IMG/VR virus record: IMGVR_UViG_3300023179_000194
Span: 1 to 43,457 of that record
Origin: a virus
Length of the DNA: 43,457 bases
Direction: 5' to 3' (one strand)
Made by a program: the position numbers and the translations under genes. Shown one piece after another: positions 1 through 7,256 of the stretch. The notes under the pieces are model-generated. The model did not search any database and was not told where the DNA came from. It was given only the letters and a program-made list of their open reading frames with translations. Each line of letters opens with the position of its first letter. Position 1 is the first letter of the stretch.

Positions 1-25
1 AAAGTCTAAAATCTCAGAAAACTCA

Positions 26-54
26 TTGACAGCAACATAGATTTTTCATATAAT
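26..54 (+). promoter_or_regulatory. sigma70-type promoter for the MoxR gene
   Basis: TTGACA at 26-31 and TATAAT at 49-54 are separated by exactly 17 bases, so both hexamers and the spacer match the consensus. Transcription should start near 61, giving a leader of about 38 bases before the ATG at 99. The match implies reading by unmodified host RNA polymerase, that is, early or middle expression. Confidence 0.85.
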
Positions 55-98
55 AATACTGTAGCAACTAAAACAAATTTTTTTCTTAAGAGAGTAAT

Positions 99-1181
99 AT
101 GGCAAAAGAGATTTTAGCTAATCGCACTGTTACGCCAAATGAAGCCAAAGCGGCTATTCGTAAGGCAATTAAAAAGCAACGTCCAATTTTTATGTGGGGT
201 CCTCCGGGTATTGGTAAGTCAGATATTGTTAAGCAAATCGGTGCTGAACAAGATCGTGAGGTCATTGATGTTCGTTTGAGCCTTTGGGAGCCCACTGATA
301 TCAAAGGTATTCCGTATTATAATAGTCAAGCCAACACTATGACTTGGGCTCCTCCCGCTGAACTCCCCTCTGACCCAGATAGTAAAGCTATCTTGTTTTT
401 AGATGAGCTCAACTCTGCTGCTCCGGCAACTCAGGCTGCGGCTTATCAGCTCATTCTTAATCGTCGTGTTGGCACTTATCGTTTGCCTGATGGCGTAGAC
501 ATTGTGGCGGCTGGCAATCGTGAGGCTGACAAGGGTGTTACTTACCGTATGCCTGCTCCATTGGCTAATCGCTTTGTTCATATTGAACTTCGTGTAGACT
601 TTGAAGATTGGCATCAGTGGGCTGTTATGAACCGTGTCCATGAACAGGTTGTAGGATATGTTGGCTTTGCCAAACAGGATCTCTACGATTTCGATCCAAA
701 ATCTTCCAGTCGTGCATTTGCCACACCCCGTTCTTGGACTTTTGTTAGTGAACTTTTGGAAGATGATGATGTTAGCGAAAGCACACTTACAGATCTAGTA
801 TCTGGTGCTGTAGGTGAAGGTCTCGCTGTTAAATTTATGGCACACCGTAAAGTTGCCAAACAGATGCCTAAGCCCGAAGATATTTTGACAGGCAAGGTTA
901 AAAAGTTTGACATCAAGGAAATCTCTGCAATGTACTCATTAACAATCAGTTTGTGCTATGAGCTTCAAGAAGCCAGTAATAAAAAAGTAAAAGACTGGGA
1001 TTCTATGGCAGATTACTTTTTTGGATTTATGATGGATAATTTTCCAACTGAGTTAGTTGTTATGGGTGCCAAAGTTGCGCTCACCAATTATGCTTTACCG
1101 TTCGACGCAAGCAAACTTAAAAACTTTGATAAGTTCCATGACAAGTATGGAAAGTATATTATCCAGGCTATGGAAGGATAG
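99..1181 (+). CDS. MoxR-type AAA+ ATPase
   Basis: A 360-residue AAA+ ATPase. Walker A is GPPGIGKS at residues 34-41, Walker B is ILFLDEL at 98-104, a sensor-1 type Asn sits in AAGN near 140, and an ANRF segment near 155-160 could supply the arginine finger. The region between Walker B and sensor 1 (QAAAYQLILNRR) is typical of MoxR/RavA/CbbQ-like ATPases, which act as chaperone-like remodelling machines and usually pair with a VWA-domain protein. That partner is the next gene. A GAGAG stretch lies upstream of the ATG. It has its own consensus promoter and is closed by a hairpin terminator, so it can be expressed apart from the VWA gene. The substrate cannot be told from the sequence. Family assignment is confident; a role in host takeover or virion assembly is only a guess. 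Confidence 0.85.
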   Translation: MAKEILANRTVTPNEAKAAIRKAIKKQRPIFMWGPPGIGKSDIVKQIGAEQDREVIDVRLSLWEPTDIKGIPYYNSQANTMTWAPPAELPSDPDSKAILFLDELNSAAPATQAAAYQLILNRRVGTYRLPDGVDIVAAGNREADKGVTYRMPAPLANRFVHIELRVDFEDWHQWAVMNRVHEQVVGYVGFAKQDLYDFDPKSSSRAFATPRSWTFVSELLEDDDVSESTLTDLVSGAVGEGLAVKFMAHRKVAKQMPKPEDILTGKVKKFDIKEISAMYSLTISLCYELQEASNKKVKDWDSMADYFFGFMMDNFPTELVVMGAKVALTNYALPFDASKLKNFDKFHDKYGKYIIQAMEG

Positions 1182-1182
1182 T

Positions 1183-1206
1183 AAAAGGGCCCTTAGGGCC
1201 CTTTTT
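1183..1206 (+). terminator. intrinsic terminator after the MoxR gene
   Basis: AAAGGGCCC at 1184-1192, loop TTA, then GGGCCCTTT at 1196-1204, followed by further T residues to 1206. This 9-bp perfect stem with a U tract starts 2 bases after the stop codon and is a textbook rho-independent terminator. The sequence is nearly self-complementary and could also act on the other strand, but no gene faces it there. Confidence 0.85.
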
Positions 1207-1208
1207 AA

Positions 1209-1237
1209 TTGACAAAGTGTTAATTAGGCTATATAAT
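1209..1237 (+). promoter_or_regulatory. sigma70-type promoter for the VWA-to-thyA operon
   Basis: TTGACA at 1209-1214 and TATAAT at 1232-1237 lie 17 bases apart, a second perfect consensus match. It starts 3 bases after the terminator of the upstream gene. The predicted start near 1244 leaves a short leader of about 20 bases carrying the AGGAG ribosome site at 1254-1258. Confidence 0.85.
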
Positions 1238-1263
1238 AGTATATTACATTGTTAGGAGTAATT

Positions 1264-2517
1264 ATGTCATCAGTTATGAAATCAGAGCGCCAAAAAAAAC
1301 CCAATTGGACAAACAAAGAATTCTCTAAACATGAAAAAGATAAAATTTTAGACAAGCTAGTAACAGCTCGTGTTGGCTTACTGCTACGTCATCCGTTTTT
1401 TGGCAATCTTTCTACCAGAATGAAATTAGTCGAAGCTAGTGAATGGTGCCAAACACTTGCCACCGACGGTAGAAACTTTTACTTTAATCTTGGATTTGTG
1501 GATAAGCTCAGCCCTAAAGAGTGTGAGTTTGGCTTTGCACACGAGGTTTTACATAATGTATTTGACCATTTAGGCAGACGAGAAGGTAGAGATCCTATCC
1601 TAAGTAATATTGCCGCAGACTACGCAGTTAACCAAATTCTTAAAGATGAGAAAATAGGTGTGGCACCTAGCTGGATTAAAATTTTCCAAGATAACAAATA
1701 CCGTGGCAAGTCTTATGAAGAGATTTACAATGACATCTACGAACAAGCCAAAAAGATTAATGTAGGTGATCTAGGCGAGTTATTAGATGAACATCTAGAT
1801 GGTGACGGAGACGGAGAGGGAGAAGGTGATGAAAACGGTAAAGGTCGTCCCAAACTTACTCCAGAAGAGCGCAAGGCTATTCGTGACGAGATTAAAGAGG
1901 CAATGGTAGCTGCCGCACAGAGTGCCGGTGCAGGCAAGGTTCCAGCAGGAATCGCACGGTTTATTAGTGAATTTACAGAACCTAAAATGGACTGGCGTCA
2001 ACTTTTGAGAATGAATATTCAAAGTCTCCTCAAAAGTAATTTTAGTTTTGCCCGTCCTAATCGCAAAAGCCAACACTCAGGTGCCATCCTTCCTGGAATG
2101 ACCAATCATGAAACCATAGATATCTGTGCAGGTATAGATATGAGTGGTAGTATTAGTAATGCTATGGCTCAAGATTTTATTAGTGAAATCAAAGGTATCA
2201 TGGATGAATACATAGATTTTAAAATACGTCTATGGTGTTTTGACACTGAAGTTTATAGTTATGCAGAGTTCACAGGAGATAATATTGACGAGATTAGCTC
2301 TTATGAATGCAAAGGCGGAGGTGGTACTGATTTTGAAGCAAACTTTATATATATGAAGGATAATGACATAAATCCAAAAAAGTTTGTAGTTTTTACGGAT
2401 GGTTATCCTAATGGATCTTGGGGCGACGAAGACTACTGTGACACATTGTTTATTATCCATGGTAACGAAAATATTGTTGCTCCATTTGGACAGACTGCCT
2501 ATTACAAATCTGTATGA
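1264..2517 (+). CDS. HExxH metallopeptidase-like / VWA-domain protein (DUF2201-like), MoxR partner
   Basis: A 417-residue protein. I chose the ATG at 1264 because AGGAG lies 5 bases upstream; a TTG at 1249 in the same frame would lie before that site. The N-terminal half carries HEVLH at residues 93-97, a zincin-type HExxH motif, as in the putative metallopeptidase domain of the DUF2201 family. An Asp/Gly/Glu-rich acidic linker follows near residues 178-195. The C-terminal half is a von Willebrand A-like domain with a MIDAS-type DMSGS, a GGGGTDF loop and FTDG. Next to a MoxR ATPase this forms a RavA-ViaA-like pair, where the VWA protein normally links the ATPase to its substrate. Whether the HExxH site is active is unknown. 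The stop overlaps the next start (ATGA). Confidence 0.8.
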   Translation: MSSVMKSERQKKPNWTNKEFSKHEKDKILDKLVTARVGLLLRHPFFGNLSTRMKLVEASEWCQTLATDGRNFYFNLGFVDKLSPKECEFGFAHEVLHNVFDHLGRREGRDPILSNIAADYAVNQILKDEKIGVAPSWIKIFQDNKYRGKSYEEIYNDIYEQAKKINVGDLGELLDEHLDGDGDGEGEGDENGKGRPKLTPEERKAIRDEIKEAMVAAAQSAGAGKVPAGIARFISEFTEPKMDWRQLLRMNIQSLLKSNFSFARPNRKSQHSGAILPGMTNHETIDICAGIDMSGSISNAMAQDFISEIKGIMDEYIDFKIRLWCFDTEVYSYAEFTGDNIDEISSYECKGGGGTDFEANFIYMKDNDINPKKFVVFTDGYPNGSWGDEDYCDTLFIIHGNENIVAPFGQTAYYKSV

Positions 2518-2801
2518 CTATTAAGAGGGGAGAAGTAAATCCGCTAGGTCTTTTGGGATTAAGGAAATTAACCTTTATCCCAGACCATTTTGCAAAAGTT
2601 ACGATCGAAAATAGAATAGAAACCAAATCTGTAGAGAGATGGATTGAATCAAACTTAAATAGTAGATATGCTATAAAATCCAAAATTACATTGAATAACG
2701 AAAACAAATTTATTATCGTATTAGAAATAGGACTAGAAGATCCAAAAGAAATTTCAATGTTATCTTTAGGATGCCAATATCTATATAAAGAAAGGACATG
2801 A
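2514..2801 (+). CDS. unrecognised small protein
   Basis: A 95-residue product I do not recognise. It has a basic N-terminus (MTIKRGEVNPLGLLGLRKL) and alternating charged and beta-prone segments, with no signal peptide or membrane segment. It is real by context: its ATG overlaps the stop of the VWA gene (ATGA) and its own stop overlaps the upstream candidate ATG of the next gene. Co-expression with the MoxR/VWA pair is likely; function is unknown. Confidence 0.6.
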   Translation: MTIKRGEVNPLGLLGLRKLTFIPDHFAKVTIENRIETKSVERWIESNLNSRYAIKSKITLNNENKFIIVLEIGLEDPKEISMLSLGCQYLYKERT

Positions 2802-2803
2802 TA

Positions 2804-3046
2804 ATGGAAGATCAATTTAATACTAATGGTCAAGAGGGTGAAGTAACAACTGATTCAAATAATGAAGGGCAAAATCAGATGCCTGAATTGACTATAAACG
2901 ATTTAATTAATTGTAGAACAATCATAGATGTTGCTGTAAAAAGAGGAACATTTAGTGCTTCAGAAGTTGCCGGAGTAGGTGGTTTATACAATAAATTAGA
3001 TCAGTTTATTGCGGCTACTACACCTGCAGAAAATAAGGATAACTAA
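2804..3046 (+). CDS. small acidic protein, unrecognised
   Basis: An 80-residue acidic protein. An ATG at 2798 is in frame, but AAAGGA at 2791-2796 is only 1 base from it and 7 bases from the ATG at 2804, so 2804 is preferred. The first 25 residues are Asn/Glu/Gly-rich and look disordered. The rest (from ELTINDLINC) looks like a compact helical domain with a short Gly-Gly turn. It reminds me of small conserved proteins of marine T4-like phages, from memory only. The stop shares its last A with the ATG of the next gene. Confidence 0.6.
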   Translation: MEDQFNTNGQEGEVTTDSNNEGQNQMPELTINDLINCRTIIDVAVKRGTFSASEVAGVGGLYNKLDQFIAATTPAENKDN

Positions 3047-3690
3047 TGAAACATGTAGGAAAAATGAAGAATAACTCTGCTAGAATAGCAGTTGTTTATA
3101 GAACTGTTCCAAATGAAGCAACTAATTGCCTTGTTGTAGGGACAAATGGTTTGCCAGATGCATATCACGACTCGTTAATGAGTGTGATTGAAAGTGACAG
3201 CGGCCAACAAGCCAACGAGTTAGCAGACATTTTGGCAACAAGACGATTTCCGGATGGCGAAGTCATGCTAAACTGGTTACATACAAGAGGACATCTTAAG
3301 AAGGTTCCTACTAACCTTGTATTAATGACACCAAATTCTCAAACACAAGTTCCTTTGAATGAACTCAACAAAATTATTGCTGAACAAAAAGGAGTAAGTA
3401 TAGAGGACCTAAGCGTAACAGATGGAAGTCAAAAGAAAACTACTTCACGAAATAAAGAAGAAATAATTGTTCCTCCATCAGATGATCCTTCATATAAGAA
3501 AATGGTAGATGAAGCACCATATCATCCTGGATACGAAAGTGCTGTTGTAGATAACAAACCAGTAACTGCTTCAGATTTAAGGTCTATGGCAGATAAATTA
3601 TTTAAAGAAGCACAGGCATTACGGAAAAAAGCCGAAGAACTAGAGCCAAGTAAAAAGAAATCTAGCTCTGAAAAGGTTAAAGCAGAATGA
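3046..3690 (+). CDS. conserved-looking phage protein of unknown function
   Basis: A 214-residue protein. The first 125 residues look like a folded alpha/beta domain; I have the impression of similar proteins in marine T4-like phages but cannot name a function. The last third is Lys/Glu-rich and likely forms a long charged helix (SDLRSMADKLFKEAQALRKK region, then a Lys/Ser tail). A GGAT ribosome site precedes the ATG, which overlaps the upstream stop by one base. The stop overlaps the next ATG (ATGA). No catalytic motif is apparent. Confidence 0.65.
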   Translation: MKHVGKMKNNSARIAVVYRTVPNEATNCLVVGTNGLPDAYHDSLMSVIESDSGQQANELADILATRRFPDGEVMLNWLHTRGHLKKVPTNLVLMTPNSQTQVPLNELNKIIAEQKGVSIEDLSVTDGSQKKTTSRNKEEIIVPPSDDPSYKKMVDEAPYHPGYESAVVDNKPVTASDLRSMADKLFKEAQALRKKAEELEPSKKKSSSEKVKAE

Positions 3691-3869
3691 ATTTCCAGAT
3701 AGGAGATTACGTTGAAAAGGTTTCTGGTTACAAATGGCCTGGCGTGGTAATAGCTGTATTCGATACCTTATCCGGTGAGCGAAGAGTAGTTGTAGAATGC
3801 ACCGTGCCAGAAGTGAAAGGAGCACTTCATATCTACAATGAGCAACAACTAACCTTAAAAAATCAATAA
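3687..3869 (+). CDS. small SH3/KOW-like protein
   Basis: A 60-residue protein opening with IGDYVEKVSGYKWPG and containing VVVECTVPEVKG. The pattern of a GDxV start, short beta strands and a Trp-Pro-Gly turn suggests a small SH3-like or KOW-like beta barrel. Similar short proteins occur in alphaproteobacteria and their phages as I recall, without known function. It sits directly before thyA with a 1-base overlap (TAATG), so the two are translationally coupled. Confidence 0.6.
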   Translation: MNFQIGDYVEKVSGYKWPGVVIAVFDTLSGERRVVVECTVPEVKGALHIYNEQQLTLKNQ

Positions 3870-4750
3870 TGTCAGAAAGATCATATCTAAACTTACTAAA
3901 AGATATCTTAGAAAATGGCGAACATAGACAAGATAGAACAGGCGTAGGTACAATAAGTAAATTTGGCGGGCAATTAGAATTCAATTTACAATTAGGATTC
4001 CCTGCTATAACTACAAAAAAACTTGCATGGAAATCAGTTGTATCTGAATTATTATGGTTTATTGAAGGTAGCGGAGATGAATTTAGGCTTAGAGAAATTC
4101 TACATGGTACTAGATATGCTGATAAGAAAACAATTTGGTCTGATAATGCCGCGGCACCTTATTGGACTTCTAAAAGAGTTGCAAGACATCCGGGTGATCT
4201 AGGTCGCATATATGGAGTGCAGTGGCGTAGGTGGCGTAAACCTATAATTAGAATTAATAAAGTCGTACTGGCCAATCACGACCAGCTTATTGAACTTGTT
4301 GAGTCTCTCAAAAAAGATCCATACAGTAGACGTCATATATTGTCTGCTTGGAACCCTGGAGAGCTAGAATTAATGGCTTTACCACCCTGTCATTTACTAG
4401 CCCAATTTTATGTGTCATCTAATAACGAATTAAGTTGTCATATGTATCAACGTAGTGCAGACATGTTTTTAGGAGTGCCTTTCAATATTGCAAGTTACGC
4501 ATTATTGACTCATATGCTTGCTAAAGTTACTGATTTAAATGTAGGGAAACTTATCATATCTTTTGGCGATGTTCACATATATAATAATCATATAGATCAA
4601 GTACAAGAACAATTAACGAGGACACCGTTAGCATTACCTACGCTAATTTTAAATGAGTCTATAGACGATATAACTAGATTTAGAATGAATGATATAAATC
4701 TTGTAGACTATTCAAGTTACGATGCCATTAAAGCAGAAATGGCTGTTTAA
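3869..4750 (+). CDS. thyA: thymidylate synthase (ThyA type)
   Basis: Makes dTMP from dUMP using methylenetetrahydrofolate, feeding phage DNA synthesis. At 293 residues it has full ThyA length. Visible family motifs are the dUMP-phosphate Arg region near the N-terminus (RQDRTGVGT, residues 20-28), LGRIYGVQWR at 111-120, the catalytic Cys174 in LPPCHLLAQF, QRSADMFLG at 194-202 and GDVHIYNNH further on. Nothing essential appears missing. It is the last gene of the plus-strand operon that starts with the VWA gene, and its stop overlaps the 3' end of the opposing tail-fibre gene by 3 bases. No terminator is visible at this junction. It is the flavin-independent enzyme, not ThyX. Confidence 0.95.
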   Translation: MSERSYLNLLKDILENGEHRQDRTGVGTISKFGGQLEFNLQLGFPAITTKKLAWKSVVSELLWFIEGSGDEFRLREILHGTRYADKKTIWSDNAAAPYWTSKRVARHPGDLGRIYGVQWRRWRKPIIRINKVVLANHDQLIELVESLKKDPYSRRHILSAWNPGELELMALPPCHLLAQFYVSSNNELSCHMYQRSADMFLGVPFNIASYALLTHMLAKVTDLNVGKLIISFGDVHIYNNHIDQVQEQLTRTPLALPTLILNESIDDITRFRMNDINLVDYSSYDAIKAEMAV

Positions 4751-6036
4751 ACCATTATTTCTACTTTACCTCTATCACCTATAAAATCCTGTAGGGCCTT
4801 ACCAATTACTGCACAAGGATGATCGCCGTCTTTAGCTGCTTCTGCATAACCTCTTACTGAACTGGTTACTAAAAGTTGCCCTTTGGTTATCGGGCCGATT
4901 ACTTTGCATGGAACTTTACCTTTTAAAGCTACAAAAGGATGAGTTTGATTTTCACCAACAGAATCGTTCATTCTATAAGCTGGATTTTTAGATATTACTC
5001 CTGCTACAGATGTATTTGCTCTGATATCTGTTAAGGTAATTTCTTTTTCACCGCCAATTACAACAACCGTACCATACTGATAAACATCATCTGCTTCATA
5101 TCTTTCTGCTAGATCAGCATATAAGGCACTACTTGCTATGGTACTTAAAACTCTGGTTACCGGATTATATTGTAACCCGGTATTTGCATATACAACTGCT
5201 GAACTTGTACTTGTACTCAAAAACGGTACAAACCAATTTTTATTATTCGCTCCTGCTGCCGAAGATATTTCTGTATAACCCATGCTTGAAGCATATGTAG
5301 CTGTTGCGGCTGTTAGAGCATATAGGGATTCCGCTGCTGTTCCCCACAAGTACGTGCTTGTAGATAATCCTGTAATTTCTTTTCTTGTAGAACCTGTAGC
5401 AGGATCAGCTCCTAGTAATGTAATACCCCTTACTAATCTCTTTGTTATAGGATACAAAGGATATTCAGATGGGTTTTGAACTGATTCAGATTGTGGTAAA
5501 TTATATGTATCTGCAGAGACTATGGCTATACTTTCTTCCGCACTTCCAATCACAGCCTTAAGATTATAGATAGGTAAGTCAAGAGAACTTACATTATATT
5601 CAAAATCTCCATGCCATTGCGCTCTTGTATCGGAACCAATAGGAGGACCAACTGTTATATAATCATTTCCATCATATATGTTTAGTTGTTTTTTTGTTGT
5701 ATTAAACCACAAGTCGCCTTGAACAGGTGATTTTGTAGACGTAGGAATATTTGTTTCAGAGCTAGATTCTAAATTAGCGACACCTTTCCAATGCAGACTA
5801 TCGTATGCATAAAACTTTTTCTCAGTTACATTGAAATAAAGTTGTCCTTCGATAGGTTTAGCAGGAGCTGTGGTATTTGCAAAATTCTCTAATAATTTTA
5901 AAAAATTTTCGTTTTGATATTCACCATAGCCTGCAAAATTTTTGCCTACAAAAAGTAAATCTGTAGTTTGATCTAAACTTGCATCCTGTACAGTAACTAA
6001 AATTGTTCCATTTGTTTTATTAAGAATATATGGCAT
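4747..6036 (-). CDS. tail-fibre-like structural protein, paralogue 1
   Basis: A 429-residue virion protein, last in the minus-strand module. The N-terminus carries a module shared with the next two upstream genes: a GKN-YGEY segment, FLKLLENFAN, then EGQLYFN, followed by a second copy of the short repeat (GDLWFNTTKKQLNIYDG). The C-terminal 115 residues (about 312-429) form a separate domain with YGTVVVIGG, VAGVISKNPAY and repeated short beta strands; it resembles the C-terminal peptidase-G2/IMC-like domains of some phage fibre and spike proteins, though I cannot confirm self-cleavage. An AAGGAT ribosome site precedes the ATG. Probably a fibre or fibre-attachment protein of the tail. Confidence 0.75.
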   Translation of the reverse strand: MPYILNKTNGTILVTVQDASLDQTTDLLFVGKNFAGYGEYQNENFLKLLENFANTTAPAKPIEGQLYFNVTEKKFYAYDSLHWKGVANLESSSETNIPTSTKSPVQGDLWFNTTKKQLNIYDGNDYITVGPPIGSDTRAQWHGDFEYNVSSLDLPIYNLKAVIGSAEESIAIVSADTYNLPQSESVQNPSEYPLYPITKRLVRGITLLGADPATGSTRKEITGLSTSTYLWGTAAESLYALTAATATYASSMGYTEISSAAGANNKNWFVPFLSTSTSSAVVYANTGLQYNPVTRVLSTIASSALYADLAERYEADDVYQYGTVVVIGGEKEITLTDIRANTSVAGVISKNPAYRMNDSVGENQTHPFVALKGKVPCKVIGPITKGQLLVTSSVRGYAEAAKDGDHPCAVIGKALQDFIGDRGKVEIMV

Positions 6037-6046
6037 TTTTTAATCC

Positions 6047-7252
6047 TTACACTACTATATTAGTCATAGTGAAATTACCTAAATTAACTCCGACTGTTGT
6101 AGCAGTATATATCTCATATGGAGCCCATCTTGTAGTTGGTGTGCTAATCACTGTGTAATGCCTTACAGACGTTGTAACTGTGCTTAATGCAAAAACAGAT
6201 CCTGTACTAATAGTTGAAATAATAGCATTACTTACTGTCATAACAAACGAAGATACTGTAGAAACTATAGTTTCAGGATATAAACTAACAGGACCTTGTA
6301 CTATAAGTCCAGGCTGAATCGCAGTGTTTGTTGAAATTGCTATAGTCGTAGTGCCTGTACTTGAAAATCCTGTAGCTGTAGTAATTGCTACAACATTTTT
6401 AAAGTCGCAAACTACTCTGCAACTTGAACCTAATGGGTATTCTACTGCTCCTGGAGGGAATACCTTGGTTATTGCCGCTGCAATCGCAATATTTGCATTA
6501 TCGTAATTAATCTTATTAGTTAAAGAATTAGCAGATACATTATCAACTTTACCAAATCTTGTAATATCATAATAAGAGCTTTCTTGTCTTGCTCTGGTCA
6601 ATATATTACTATCATTTTGGTATATATTACCTCTAATATTAATATCGTTGAATATAGTTAATCCTTTTACTATATTCAACGTTGTGTTAACACTGTAAAA
6701 TACTGTTCCAGAACTTGCCTGCAGAGTAAAAGCACTTTCTGATATCATCCCAACATAATTTCCCCTAGTATATAATACACTAGGATAATACTGTTGTGCA
6801 GAAACTACATTATCAAATATTTTAAATGTGGCTGTAGAAAATCCTATTGTTCCGTCTTGAGGATTGGTACCGGGTCCTACTAACCAAAATTGAGTACCAT
6901 CATAAGCAAATGTTTGTTTTGTACTATCGTTAAACCAAAATTCCCCGGTTCCTACATTACTTGGCTCTACTGAATCTACATAAGACCCTAAACTTGAATT
7001 CCAACTGGCTCCATCATATAATTTCAATCTTCCGGCAACGGTGTCAAACCATAGTTGACCTTGTTGAGGACTTAATGGTTGGGTGTCATCGGCGAAATTT
7101 GTTAACAATTTGACAAAATTATTATTAATATATTCGCCATAATTGTTAACATTTTTGCCAAGAAGATCCAAACTTGTAGTAGTGTTGTCTATTTCACCAA
7201 CATCTATTACTGTTAGTACTGAATCACCATTTTTATAAATTACGTAAGCCAT
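6047..7252 (-). CDS. tail-fibre-like structural protein, paralogue 2
   Basis: A 401-residue protein with the same N-terminal module as its neighbours: LDLLGKNVNNYGEY, FVKLLTNFAD, QGQLWFDT, then a second repeat GEFWFNDSTKQ. The rest is Thr/Ser/Val-rich with short beta-strand repeats, as expected for a trimeric fibre shaft, and it lacks the C-terminal domain of paralogue 1 and the collar domain of paralogue 3. It lies 4 bases from the upstream gene and 10 from the next, in one operon. Tandem duplication followed by replacement of the C-terminal part is the simplest explanation. Confidence 0.75.
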   Translation of the reverse strand: MAYVIYKNGDSVLTVIDVGEIDNTTTSLDLLGKNVNNYGEYINNNFVKLLTNFADDTQPLSPQQGQLWFDTVAGRLKLYDGASWNSSLGSYVDSVEPSNVGTGEFWFNDSTKQTFAYDGTQFWLVGPGTNPQDGTIGFSTATFKIFDNVVSAQQYYPSVLYTRGNYVGMISESAFTLQASSGTVFYSVNTTLNIVKGLTIFNDINIRGNIYQNDSNILTRARQESSYYDITRFGKVDNVSANSLTNKINYDNANIAIAAAITKVFPPGAVEYPLGSSCRVVCDFKNVVAITTATGFSSTGTTTIAISTNTAIQPGLIVQGPVSLYPETIVSTVSSFVMTVSNAIISTISTGSVFALSTVTTSVRHYTVISTPTTRWAPYEIYTATTVGVNLGNFTMTNIVV

Positions 7253-7256
7253 TATA

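Noticed and set aside
1249-1263. TTG start giving a 422-residue VWA protein
   Set aside because: The AGGAG ribosome site at 1254-1258 lies inside this extension and is well placed for the ATG at 1264.
2798-2803. ATG at 2798 as start of the small acidic protein
   Set aside because: The AAAGGA site ends one base before it; the ATG at 2804 has normal spacing.
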